Assembly: GCA_904063045.1 (NCBI GenBank) | Contig: CAJFCJ010000025.1 | Location: 62,001-126,000 of the forward strand | Direction: 5' to 3' | Length of the DNA stretch: 64,000 nt | Source of the DNA: Dimorphilus gyrociliatus | Lineage: Eukaryota; Annelida; Polychaeta; Dinophilidae | Part shown: positions 39,458-51,559 of the stretch, one piece after another | Layout: every line of letters starts with the position of its first letter | How positions within the stretch are numbered: position 1 is the stretch's first letter | Program-made: the position numbers and the translations under genes | The notes under the pieces: generated by a model | What the model was told of the DNA's origin: nothing | The model's input: the letters and a program-made list of their open reading frames with translations, nothing else | The model's database searches: none

Positions 39458-42246
39458 TTACACTTCCTCTTTGTCTTCCTCCATGATCAAATACGTCATT
39501 TCCTCCCCCTCTTCCCTACATTTCGAGTTCTTCTTCCGGTAATATATTGCCATAGCAACGTAAACAGCCATCATAACTATCATATTTAGTGACAAGTAAT
39601 AACCGAAAACTGCAACCGTGAAATGAACATTTGCTTTGTCGTGCCTATCCCAATTCGGATTCGGATCGTTTCCTGAAATATTTTATTACTATTATTATTA
39701 TTATATAATAAAAGATATATATATATAAATAGATATTGATTCGATATACTCTATGATTTATTCAGAGACGCATATAATAGAAATTCTACCAAAAAGGCTA
39801 TATATTAGGGAATGAGATTATGAAAGTGGGAGGAGAGGGCAGGGGAGTGAGAGAGACAGACAGACAGACAGAAAGAGCGAACAAATTTGTTTTATTTTGC
39901 GCTCTCTCCATAGATGGCTCCACCTTATATAGCAGATAAAAAGCAGGGAAAACAATATAGGAAACCATAAATATATCAGAGAGATAGAGATATATTAGCA
40001 AATTGATGCATTTATAAATAGAATCAAGGATCTGGAAAATTACTCTTATAAAGAACATAAATAATTTTCTAATTGCAGTATAGAATTAATTGAAAATGAG
40101 GAAGTTTATTAATTAAAACTTGTAGGTTTTCTTGGTTTGTTATTTGTTTTTCCCACCTTAATAAATAGGAATTATAGAAATATTAAGAAATTCTTTCTAT
40201 TCAAACTCCTTTTTTCACTTGTAAAGGATGTAACATGCTGAAATATTTGTTTTCCTTTATTTACAGAATCCTTTAGATAATATTTATCGTTTAAACGCTT
40301 GATTAAATAAGATAGAGTTGCATTTGGTGGGAAGGTCAAAGGTGAATGATTGACAAAGGTATTCATGGTGCCAAAATATATAGACAGAAAGAGAGACAGA
40401 GACAGATATAGAGAGAAAAATACTGTCCAAAAACTGGTAAAAAAACTATCTAGACTTTATTTCCTCTGTATTAAAGTTAACAGATAAGAATAGAATATTT
40501 ATTTGACAATTTTTCTATCAATACATTTGGTCATCTTAAGCGTTAAATTTTATTGAATGTTATTTAAAACAAAACGGAAATTGCATACTTAGATAACTTT
40601 GATTACTTTTGAAGAATTCATAAATAAGTTATGAATATACTTGTCATCATATTTATGTTATATTAAAAAATAGCGAATGTCTTTTTAGGGAGGATATAAC
40701 AACTATTTTTAGCACAAATATTTAGTATAAAATTCTTAAATATTATTAATCTTAAAGGCTAAAGTTTGCTTTAAACAGGCCATTTTGATGTTAAAACTAA
40801 GATAAGAATTTGCTTTGAAAATGACATACTACATAAAAAATGTATGATAAAATTTTGTCAAGTCTGTATTTTTTCTTACATGCTCCAATGACAAACTTGA
40901 AAATTCAAATAAAGAATCCTTAACCGATTTTTACAGCACTAATGATTAATAAATTAGACTTTTCATATCTAACTGTTTGATTAATAAATAAAAAACTTGT
41001 ATCAGACAAGTGTTAGTCATAGATTTTCTCTGGTTCTTTCTCTCTCTTGCTCCCTCTCTCGCTCTTTAAGAGTTAAAAATATTATTTAATATTTTTATAT
41101 GAGTATCTACTGACTCATCGACAGTATTTCAAGGAATTTTGTTATCTTGTATATGTGATGCTTGTGATTCATTCAATAACCTTGTAGTTCTAATTAACCC
41201 TCCTCTTTTGGAGGTCTTTTTTTAACTTTTTATTACTTTTTTGGAATAAAGGTATAAAGCTTACCTGGAAATTTTGCTGATGGATCGTACAAGACGAAAG
41301 CCATGTGGCCAAACCAAGTACCAAGATTCATCAATGTAAATATCCTAGCAACAGTAATCATAAAATTCTTAGGATTCCAATATTCTAGAATCGTAAAAAT
41401 TGCACAAGCATAGATGATGTGAACTGGTAGATTGTGAATGATTGTTTCCAAGGGTGGCTTTCCTTCCATAGAGGCGTGATAGGAGAACGAAGTTCCATAC
41501 CAAGAAAATGCTAGACCGGCACTAACATATGAGAAACTTTTCGGTATTTGTGTCTTTTTAAAGTAAGTGAGAAGGTCAATTAATGAGTGTATAGCAAAGA
41601 TTAAGTAAATAGATATATGTTGAAGATGATTTAAGAAGCGGAAGTGGCCATCTTTAACAAAACGAAAACCATCACCAAATTCTGCCAATCCAGCTATTTA
41701 AAAGAAATGAAATTTATATAATAAATTAAAACTGTTTTTCTAAAATAAATATAAATATTTAGAGCGTTTAACCTAGTTTACGTGAGAAATTTTATTTATG
41801 ACCTTATGTTTCTTATTCTATAATTCTATAATTTATAGCATATTTGTTGATATCGTTATCATAATCATAATTAAGTATTGCTATTAACGAAAGCAAATTT
41901 GCAAAGTTATTTGAAGGTTATGAATCGTTATCCTAACTATAACAATTCAATAAACGGTTCAAATATAAATGAATTTGAAATATACTTACCAGCAGTAAGA
42001 AAAAAGAACTTTAAACTGCTTTCAATTGGAATTTCTCTATTACAAACTGAACTTGAAAAGCTATATCCTGTTGAACGATAATTCTTTCCTTTCTATACAT
42101 GAATATATGCAATTGTTGATTTTCTTTTTGCTATTATTATTGCTAATTCTTACTTGAAAATATTGAGGAAATGTCTTCCAAATCCACCAAAAAGATATAA
42201 TTATAAAGAAAAAAGCCTCATCCAGATGTCCGAAGAAAGAACCCAT
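39458..42246 (-). CDS. TMEM45-like (DUF716) multi-pass membrane protein
   Basis: Minus-strand exons: 42154-42246, ~41990-42067, 41265-41693 and 39458-39672. The N terminus MGSFFGHLDEAFFFIIISFW closely follows the TMEM45 start (G-H-x3-G-x-FF-x-I-x-G-L-WW). Later: SFSYHASMEGKPPLETIIHN, matching the TMEM45 FYYH-x3-RPPLD-x-IH block, then GTWFGHMAFVLYDP, matching the GTWF-QIGFVL-PP block. The last exon gives a helix and a charged tail ending EEDKEEV. Several transmembrane segments are evident. Exons 2 to 4 agree in phase. Exon 1 ends in phase 0 at a clear GTAAGA donor, whereas the 41990-42067 exon reads correctly only in another phase, so one boundary or one base is wrong. Function is not well defined for the family. 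Confidence 0.85.
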
Positions 42247-43366
42247 ATTCCTTTATTTATATTCCTTTTACTTGCTTCTGCTATAGTGAAGAAAGATAGT
42301 GGAGATTGTTGTTGGAGCTAGCTACGAATACAATTAAAAGTAGTTTTGTTTTATTAACTTGGGCTTTATTTATATGAATATTCATTATGTTAGATGCGAT
42401 AAGACACAGTACTTATCATAAATTTTCCTTAAAAGTTTCTTTTTACCTTTATCAATCAGGTGATTAGAAAATCCCTCTCTGAAAATGACAATCAACTTAT
42501 TTTCTCTTAAATTCTTTTGCTAATATATTAAATACTGCATTTTATTTAACTTTAATATATATATATATAACATACAAACTTATCTTTAGTTGATTAATCA
42601 CACTTTGAAAAACTATGGTAGCTTGGACAGTACAGTATTGTAAGGCAATGACTAATAGTGAGACGTATCTATATATATATATGTTAGTATGCATGTGTGT
42701 ATCGTTATCTGTGCTTTATCTTATCAAGCTTTTTTTGTTTCTCATCTCTTTCTCTTTCTCCAATCGGCATAGAGATATCAGGTAACAGAATGATTCATAG
42801 TATTGATCTTTACATAGAATGTTTTATAACTGTCATACGTCTTACAGATTTTAAATATCTTTGCCTCAGAAAGTGATTCAAGACAGTTTCTTGAAAAATT
42901 AACAATATCTTCTTTTAAATTCTCTATTTTTTTTCATATTTTGTTGAATGCGTGTTCATTTTATTCCCTTATTTCTTTTAGTATCATCTTTTTATGTATT
43001 TGTTATGTTACAGCTCAATGAAGTGCGAATGATAAATCAATTTATTTGCTATATAAAAGCTTAATATATATATATATAATAAGAAGAATAGTGTTGTTCT
43101 TGTAAGTTTTATGTCAAACATATAGGCATAGTTGTTCTTTAATAAACAGATGTTCTTATCGACAAAAAAAGTTATTAACGAATGAAATATTTTTTGGCAA
43201 AAAATTCAGATTTGCACCAGTTTAGCCTGAACAAATTGAAGCAGGTCTATTTAATGTCTTCAAGGAATATGTGATAGCTGTCACAATAACATATATTGGA
43301 AGAAGATAAAACTATATATACTCCAATATAAATATTTAACACCTTTCACTACATCAAAGAAAGAAA
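42247..43366. other. Intergenic between divergent TMEM45-like and receptor A genes
   Basis: About 1.1 kb holding both promoters. AT-rich with short TA runs; no other gene seen. Confidence 0.5.
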
Positions 43367-46300
43367 ATGATCTTGACGGAAAAAAATGTTCTACTTTTGT
43401 ATCGACTATGTCTAACTCTTTCTTTAGCACAAGGTAAGTAATACAAGTATTCTTTTATGTCGCGTATGCGGAACAAAGAAATTTATAATAGTTCTCTATT
43501 TATACTATTCTTTAATATAATCTAATAAGAAATAATATTGAGATTTACAGTATTTCCAGTTTTGATATCTAATCTGTATACATATCTTATAGCATTTCTT
43601 AATAATCGTTTAATATGTATTTTCAGTTGGCATAGGCGTCCACCGATATATAAAAGTTACTACAGTATTGGAACATCGTTTTGAAAACATCACGTTTTCT
43701 ATAGTTGAAAGGATTGGATTTAACATTTCTTGCCATGCTAATGATGATATCTCTTCAAAGTTGTATAGGAATTCACCGACGCTAGTTAAAGTAGGATGTT
43801 CTTATGGAAGTGCATATATAGTAAGCAAAGACAACACATATGGTTCAAAATTGCCAAATATCTCCGTACCTGCATCATTCAATGAAGACACATTGATAAC
43901 AACATTTTATATTAAAGAAGATAGTCTAGAAAAGATTGAACGGGAAGTTGAATTATTTAACTCAACGATATCAGAGTGTTGGCTTCAATGCGAATTTTTT
44001 GACAAAAACTTACAAACCTACGGAAATACAGTTCATATTTTACCAATTCGTATGTATAATTTGATTATACACTATGTGAATACTCTTCGTGTGCATTTGT
44101 CCTAATTCATTTGTACTTTTCCTATACATAGGCCAACCGGTAATTGAAGATTGTTTCATAGAAGATTTCCAGAGGTTGGTTTGCAAATGGAATTCTGGAT
44201 TAGATAAGAAAGCACCGTATTTTAACCGTACTGAAATTGGATTTACTTACGGGTAACTATTTCTTTGTTTTTCTATATTTAGTTTATCTTCATAGATATG
44301 TATGCCACTAGTCCTGATCACTTACAAAAACAAGATAGGGGCTCAATTCGCAAAAATTTTTGCAAAGAAATAGAATGCTCAAAGTATAAAAAAGATACAT
44401 ATCTAAAAGGGAATGAACTGTGGTGGGGTAAAGCAGTATATTACGCAAGAAATTACTCGATATGCATCTGCATAAAGACAATCTACAACCAAGCGTTAAT
44501 TTATATTATACCAACGGAATATCCTGGTTCGATAACGTTTTAACTTTTGTCTTTTGTTATTTTCTACTAATAAGATATTCATTTTTTTAAATTTTAATCC
44601 ATCATCATATCAAAACACTAGACTATTTCGACTTACATACATAATTCTTTTTCTATATTTTACAAATCAGCTTAAGGTAGCAAAAAACACCAATTATTTT
44701 CAATACTATAAATAATCGTTTCTTTATTTTTTACTAATATTGAGTTTGAAATTAAATTAACAGTTTATACAGTAGTATCAAGTTTGATTGTGTCTTTTTT
44801 TTCTAGGCCATAAGATTGGAACATTTGATTTAACTAATGGTTTTTATACTTTATAACTCTTTCGCATTAACAGCTTTACAGAACCTTTTCCCGCTAAAAT
44901 ATTCGCATTCGACACCATTGAGAGTAAACTGTTCATTTGTGAATTGTTAAAGAACTCTCGCACTTGTATTGGTAATATAGTTGAGATGAATACCAGCGAT
45001 TTAGGTAGTTTCTTCAAAATAATAGCAAAATATTTCCTCCTAGCAAAGCTATCTTCACTTAACGGCAAAATAAAACAAATATACATATATTTAATGCTGC
45101 TATATGTATATTTGCAAACAATAAATAATCTACTTAACAACTATTTAAGCTAATGTCCAATTTATAAACAATTGTATATATGCTATAAATTCTATCCTAA
45201 TTTTTCAGCTACTCTTCCACTGTCAATCCACCATATGACATCAATTACTATAGAGATTCCTTTCTATCTGTATATTATTTCAAGGGTAGAAATATTTCGC
45301 AATCATTTGATTTACCCAGCCGATTTAAAAATCCGCAGTGGGCTAATTTCCCTGAAGGTAATAATAATCCCCGTTACAAAAACGTATTTTGCGAAAATTC
45401 TAATTGATTTTAATGCTGCTTCCAAATGTCGAAATTATTTTCTCAAGTCTTATTTCCCTTTTGAAATGTTATGTAGAATGATTTATATAATTATTATTTT
45501 TAATATATTGAAATTACTATAGAGAATTATACAAGTGCGGTTGCCAAATTGAAACTACAGAGATCCTTTATCAAGAAGGTCACTATTACTGTAAAGTTCC
45601 CTGTCAATATAAAAATCCAGGCAAAATGTGTCGGAACAACACACGTTTTCTCAACATATCTTTTAAAGAACGTGGTATACTTTTTTCTAGTTTGAATCAA
45701 GAAATGCATGCAGCCTTCCAATAAGTTTACTCTTTCAATTAAAGGATTTGTTATGTTTATTTATGCATCAAATTTTTAAAGACTATAAATAGCATGGGCT
45801 ACGTGATCTTTTCCATATAGAATTACTGTTTCTCTTTCTAAATGGTTTAAACGATTCAAAAGTGTTCCTTATTTCAACGCTTAACAAACGCTTCTTTTAA
45901 AACAGCTAATTTGCATTTTCCAACATCTAAACAAGTTAACACTAACTATATATATAATATTCTTATACAAGCTAAAACTCTTTTTATATTTATCTCCATA
46001 AAGTTGTTCCTGGAAAACCACAAATGAATATCACTGAGGGACAAACAGATGTTTTGCTCATGGTAAATGGATCTAAAGGAATACATTATTATTGTGCAAA
46101 TGACAATTGTACTGAAGAATACATGTACCCTAAAGTATATTTCAAAATAGTATGCGAACTAAGTCAAAATTCTGTTGTTTTGGTAAAAAAAAACAATCAT
46201 TTATTATCTTCTTACATCATTCGTTTAATAATCATCTCTTTCGAACAGAAAAGAGAATCAAGGAATTATATTATAGGAGGCCAGCCTCAAAGAAGTTTTC

Positions 46301-47545
46301 GTTTCTCGAACTTGTTACCATATAGACAGTACAGTGTAAAATTGTATATGATACTTTATGATAAGGACTTCCGACAGAAAATAGGACAAAATGGTACAGC
46401 TCTTATTCAGAATTTTACAACAAGACAAGCAGGTGATACTTTTACTTTTCTATTTTTTATATTGCTTTCTCTTTTTTCAAAATGCTTTTTTTTAGTCTTT
46501 TTATACATTAATCCTATGTTTATAGAACCATCCGCATTACCTGAAATTCCTCCAGGAGCGTTCATTTTAGATTCTGATAGAAGGCATCTAACAATTTTGT
46601 GGAAACCTCTTCCCATTCCATTCCGAAATGGACCAATTGCACAATATTCTCTTCAAATTTCTTCTGAAAAATCTATGACCAATGTCTCTGGGGATGTAAA
46701 CTATTACAAATTTAAAAATCTAACTACAACAAATCCTTCTATAAAAGTGATTGGGTTTACGAAAACACAACAAATATCTCCTCTTCTAAATAACTCTGAT
46801 CATCAATTTAACCTCTCAAAAGGTAAAATATTTCTCTTTATATTTGCAATTCTTAATCTATAAAGATGATTATTTCATAATTTAGTTTCGTATGATAAAG
46901 AAAAAAGCTGCTTCTCTGTTAATAAAACTTCGAATGGAAATCGAAAAATTGATTGGAAAATACCAGGCATTAAAGTTTCCAGATATGTAATTTATTATTG
47001 TATTGTCGAAGGACCCGAAGCTTTAATATCAGAAGGCTGTATAGTAAGCAATGACAGCGATTGGTATGGTCTCAAAACAATAATTGTATCGAATACAACA
47101 AATTTTCTTGTAATGAATGAATCTCTATTCATGGAAGATAAGATATACGATTTTGGAGTTTCTGGGGATAAATTCCTTAACGATAAATGGCATAGTACTG
47201 GATTAATACCATCAACCTGCCTTAATAGAACTCAATCAGACTATAAAGGTAAGTCACGAAATTGTTAGAGAAGAATTTCCATTGTTATTTTACGTCGTTT
47301 GTTATTGTATGCTTTAACAGTGGAAACGGCAGACCAATCTTCATATCTTTGGATTCTTACAATTTTTTTTATTATACCGATTGTAGGATTTGTACAATTT
47401 ATTAAAAGGTTTGTAAGCGTATTTCTTTTTTTATACAAGATATAGAATAAAAAACATGTATTTTCAATTTTGTAGGTTAACGAGAGAATTCAAGACAGAT
47501 CCGATGATGAAGGAGAATTTGGGCAAGCTGTTAGATAAAAATTAA
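43367..47545 (+). CDS. Cytokine-receptor-like protein A, short cytoplasmic tail, 11 exons
   Basis: Exons 43367-43433, 43627-44049, 44132-44252, 45209-45357, 45525-45674, 46004-46182, 46249-46432, 46526-46822, 46886-47248, 47321-47408 and 47476-47545 sum to 2091 nt; every phase agrees, giving 696 residues. Signal peptide (NVLLLYRLCLTLSLAQ), an N-terminal Ig-like region, then a module with EDCFIEDFQRLVCKWNSG: paired cysteines and the CxW motif typical of class I cytokine-receptor homology domains. Cysteine-rich and fibronectin-III-like domains follow (FRFSNLLPYRQYSVKLYMI is a classic FN3 F-G strand region; TTRQAEPSALPEIPPG is an inter-FN3 linker). One transmembrane helix (WILTIFFIIPIVGFVQFI) and only ~24 cytoplasmic residues, with no Box1. 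I infer a non-signalling or co-receptor, analogous to Drosophila Latran. Exons 8-11 are nearly identical to receptor B. Confidence 0.7.
44312..44543 (+). CDS. Possible alternative terminal exon of receptor A
   Basis: An acceptor (GCCACTAG at 44311) opens a frame in the same phase (2) as the exon starting at 45209, so exon 3 could splice to either. The frame runs 77 codons to a stop at 44541-44543. It is cysteine-containing (NFCKEIECSKYKKDTYLKGN, ELWWGKAVYYARNYSICICI) and resembles the cysteine-rich exon at 45525-45674. Used as a last exon it would give a secreted receptor ending in the first cytokine-binding module. It could equally be a leftover duplicated exon. Confidence 0.35.
46504..47490 (+). 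repeat. Duplicated block, copy 1 (receptor A exons 8-11 with introns)
   Basis: From ACATTAATCCTATG before exon 8 to the start of the last exon, this block is almost base-for-base identical to 49857-50842, including intron sequence. Visible differences include ATA/ACA and GAA/AAA codons near 47030 versus 50380 and TCTTCA/CCTCCA near 47338 versus 50690. Upstream of the block the two genes are not alignable by eye at the DNA level. Confidence 0.9.
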
Positions 47546-48082
47546 AACGCCATTTTTTTTTATATCATTCAATCAATCAACTATTAGCCTCATTCGAAAT
47601 AATCTATATTCAAGCGAATTAAAGAAAAAATTGTAAATTTGTATTAGTATTGTAAAGACAATTGTTTATATGTACTATATTATATCTTGTTTATATGAGT
47701 TTACTCATTTTCTTAAATATTGTTTTGTTTTTCTATTGTTGATACTGTTTATAATGTTTTCTATTAGCGCAAAAGACGATTTCAAAATAGACCTTTGCGA
47801 TTAATTGGAACAAATAAAGTTATCTATTTTAATTATTCTTATGAAAAGGTTTTTTATTATATGGACGAAATGAGAATTTCCAAGCAATCGTATCGAAATA
47901 CATTCGGGTAGATACATTTTTATTTGCAATGTCCCTTAACGATTTCAGATTTTGTTTACGAGTTTCTATAGTATTATTTATTACAGCAGCTTGTTGTAAG
48001 CTTCGCAATACTTGAACAGATATTTTAATTGAATAGCTCTATTGAAAATGATTTTTGATAGAATACTTTCCAACTAAAGTTT

Positions 48083-48124
<42 letters not shown>

Positions 48125-48215
48125 TGTTCATACATTTGCCAAATCATAGTCTAAGGACAAACTTAATAGACAAGAAACAAAAATAGATAATTTCGAAATG
48201 ATAACTTCATAATAA
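47546..48215. other. Spacer between receptor genes A and B
   Basis: 670 bp containing the 3' end of gene A (AATAAAG at ~47814), a TA microsatellite (48087-48121) and the gene B promoter. No other feature seen. Confidence 0.5.
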
Positions 48216-51026
48216 ATGTGTAAAGATAAAGGCATATTTAACGGTTATGTAATAACCTGGACTGTTTTTAATATACTTCAATACGGTAAGTACTCAAGTT
48301 TCTTTCAAATTATAACAAAATGTATTTCTATGTTTGTTTATGTAATTTGCGTTTTGTTTTTATTTGACAAATTACATTTTATTACACGATGTTATTTTGT
48401 TCCTTTAGGATGTTATTTGCAATTATCGAAAGGTTCAAAAATTTCGACTACCTTTCCAAACATCTTCTATAATTCATCAAATACTGTTATTGTATTAAAC
48501 GAATTCTTAGTATCCTGTTCAGAATACTCAACTGACAAACTAAACTTGAAATATTCAGTTGAAATTGTTATTGATTGTCCAACTAAATCTCTCTATCTAC
48601 AAGGAAACGATAACCTATATCCATTGTTTAGAAATGAGAGCCTATATATACAAACCATTGACAAAGGTTACACATCAACATTCCATGTTTCTCCAACTAA
48701 TTTAATTGCCATAAAATTACTATTAAATCAACAACTTGAATCGTTTCAATGTACAATTTATTGTCAAATGAATGATAGTAATGGATATTTATCAAAGGGA
48801 GAGATTTTTAAGATTCTACCTCTAGGTAAGTTGACAACACTGGTATATATATATTTCATTGAATTATTATATTGTCTTCCACGTCTTAATTAGGAATACC
48901 AAAATTAGAAAATTGTATATTAAACGATATGGTTTCAATTTATTGCTCTTGGAAATCAAATTTAGATAATACGTTAATACCAATGAAATTAAAGCAAGCT
49001 ATAATCGATAAGATTACAAGAGAAATTACGTAAATATTTCAAATATATTCAATATTCAATCCTTTATATTGTAATTTTACATATTTTATTTATAGTTGCG
49101 ATAGAGGTAATTTTGCATACGTACCTATTTTATCTACGCAAGATTTGCTCATTTGTAATTGGGAATATATGTCACAAATTGGCTATAATGCGATACGATG
49201 GAACCGAACACAAACTTTATTGATTGTTTACGATGGTAAAAAATTAATTACAACTCCAAGTTAGTTATCTAATATTCTTTTTATAGATAAAATGATTATT
49301 TAATTTTCCTTTTACAGTTCTTTTTCCACAACCTCAAATCGAATCTAACAAATATTGTATTAAAGAGTCAAGTAATAGTCTTACCCTATCAGTTGGTTTA
49401 GCTTTTAGTGAAGGAATAAACTTTATTTGCAAATTCTATCCAAAGATCGACCCACCGCAATTGGAATTTTATGCCATATCAATTCTAAAATCTCAATGGA
49501 ATACAGAGGTATTTATGCCTTGACCGCTTTTTTCTTTAAAATTTACTAACCGCTAATTTTTCATTGAATTAATAGTTTTTTATTGTTTTTTCTTTTTGTT
49601 TTCTTTCCTTTTGCTAACAAAGATTCATAAATTTCTCATGGTTTGTCCTCAATTTTGCGGCAACGAATCTTCACGAAACACTGCTCTATACTTTGAACAT
49701 AAAAATCTTCGCTATAATACGAATTATTCATCAATTATGTATTTCAAAACAAAATACTATCCAGGTGTCACTGAAAAATTCCTTACGAATTTGACAGCAA
49801 AGGAATTACACACAAGAATATCTGGTAATCATAATTCCTTTTATTCATACTTTTTTACATTAATCCTATGTTTATAGAACCATCCGCATTACCTGAAATT
49901 CCTCCAGGAGCGTTCATTTTAGATTCTGATAGAAGGCATCTAACAATTTTGTGGAAACCTCTTCCCATTCCATTCCGAAATGGACCAATTGCACAATATT
50001 CTCTTCAAATTTCTTCTGAAAAATCTATGACCAATGTCTCTGGGGATGTAAACTATTACAAATTTAAAAATCTAACTACAACAAATCCTTCTATAAAAGT
50101 GATTGGGTTTACGAAAACACAACAAATATCTCCTCTTCTAAATAACTCTGATCATCAATTTAACCTCTCAAAAGGTAAAATATTTCTCTTTATATTTGCA
50201 ATTCTTAATCTATAAAGATGATTATTTCATAATTTAGTTTCGTATGATAAAGAAAAAAGCTGCTTCTCTGTTAATAAAACTTCGAATGGAAATCGAAAAA
50301 TTGATTGGAAAATACCAGGCATTAAAGTTTCCAGATATGTAATTTATTATTGTATTGTCGAAGGACCCGAAGCTTTAACATCAAAAGGCTGTATAGTAAG
50401 CAATGACAGCGATTGGTATGGTCTCAAAACAATAATTGTATCGAATACAACAAATTTTCTTGTAATGAATGAATCGCTATTCATGGAAGATAAGATATAC
50501 GATTTTGGAGTTTCTGGGGATAAATTCCTTAACGATAAATGGCATAGTACTGGATTAATACCATCAACCTGCCTTAATAGAACTCAATCAGACTATAAAG
50601 GTAAGTCACGAAATTGTTAGAGAAGAATTTCCATTGTTATTTTACGTCATTTGTTATTGTATGCTTTAACAGTGGAAACGGCAGACCAACCTCCATATCT
50701 TTGGATTCTTACAATTTTTTTTATTATACCGATTGTAGGATTTGTACAATTTATTAAAAGGTTTGTAAGCGTATTTCTTTTTTTATACAAGATATAGAAT
50801 AAAAAACATGTATTTTCAATTTTGTAGGTTAACGAGAGAATACAAAACAGATCCGTTGATGCAGGAGAATTTGAGCAGGCTTGAAGAAAGAAATGCCTGT
50901 AGTATTCATAGTAAATATATATATATATACATATATTTATTTATATTAGATGTAAACCGCATGTGTTTACAGATCGACAGTCTGAGCATCTCATTGCAGA
51001 AAGTTGTGCACATGAAAATCATGTAA
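48216..51026 (+). CDS. Cytokine-receptor-like protein B, short cytoplasmic tail, 10 exons
   Basis: Exons 48216-48285, 48409-48825, 48894-49029, 49096-49235, 49318-49508, 49623-49824, 49878-50174, 50238-50600, 50673-50760 and 50828-51026 sum to 2103 nt with consistent phases, about 700 residues. Same plan as receptor A: N-terminal hydrophobic signal-anchor-like segment, Ig-like domain, a module with LENCILNDMVSIYCSWKSN (cysteines plus CxW), two FN3-like domains, one helix WILTIFFIIPIVGFVQFI. The N-terminal two-thirds is highly diverged from A; exons 7-9 and the start of 10 are near-identical. The tail begins LTREYKTDPLMQENLSRLEE, where A stops nine residues later; in B the frame continues through a TA repeat to 51026. 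An internal intron (GTAAAT at 50913 to AG at 50972) and a further donor at 51022 are plausible, so the true C terminus is uncertain. Confidence 0.7.
49857..50842 (+). repeat. Duplicated block, copy 2 (receptor B exons 7-10 with introns)
   Basis: Partner of 46504-47490, nearly identical in exons and introns. The shared stretch begins within the intron before the EPSALPEIPPG exon and ends in the cytoplasmic-tail exon, where identity falls (TTCAAGACAG versus TACAAAACAG) and then stops. Confidence 0.9.
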
Positions 51027-51559
51027 GTAATTAGAATTGCTATTGGAGGGTTGTATCTCTTTTTAGAGAATGTTGCCAAGAGTCTGGTTTCTCTAAAAAG
51101 AAAAACTCAAAGGGTTTAGAACGCCTGATAATTTTGATATATTCTATTTTGTGATGCTATTCTCGAAATCTTAATACTGATATAAAAGTCAACAATTTTT
51201 CTTTTATATTCCGTTCGGTTCAGTCTTTTGCTGTTTACTTTTTTAAAATAAATAGAATACCCAAAAATTGTATTACGTCCTTGAGAAAGATAATGAAAGT
51301 GGAAAAGAATAAGCAAAGATAAAAAACAAGTTACATTGAAAAAAATTTGAGATAGAAAATGCATAATAGATAGAGAGAAAGGGAGACAAAGATAGGAGGA
51401 AAAAAATATAGAAAAGAGATAGAAACAAAATACTATAGTAATTATAGAAGTTTTGACATACAAATAAATGCTACACATGAAAAAAAAAAAAGGAAAAATA
51501 CTTTTGACGTTTTTTTACGTTAATAAAAATACTTCGATAACTTTAATTTTGTTTTCAAG

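Noticed and set aside
44844-45140. 98-codon minus-strand frame inside receptor A
   Set aside because: No family match; the plus strand over the same bases has an acceptor and more coding-like composition.
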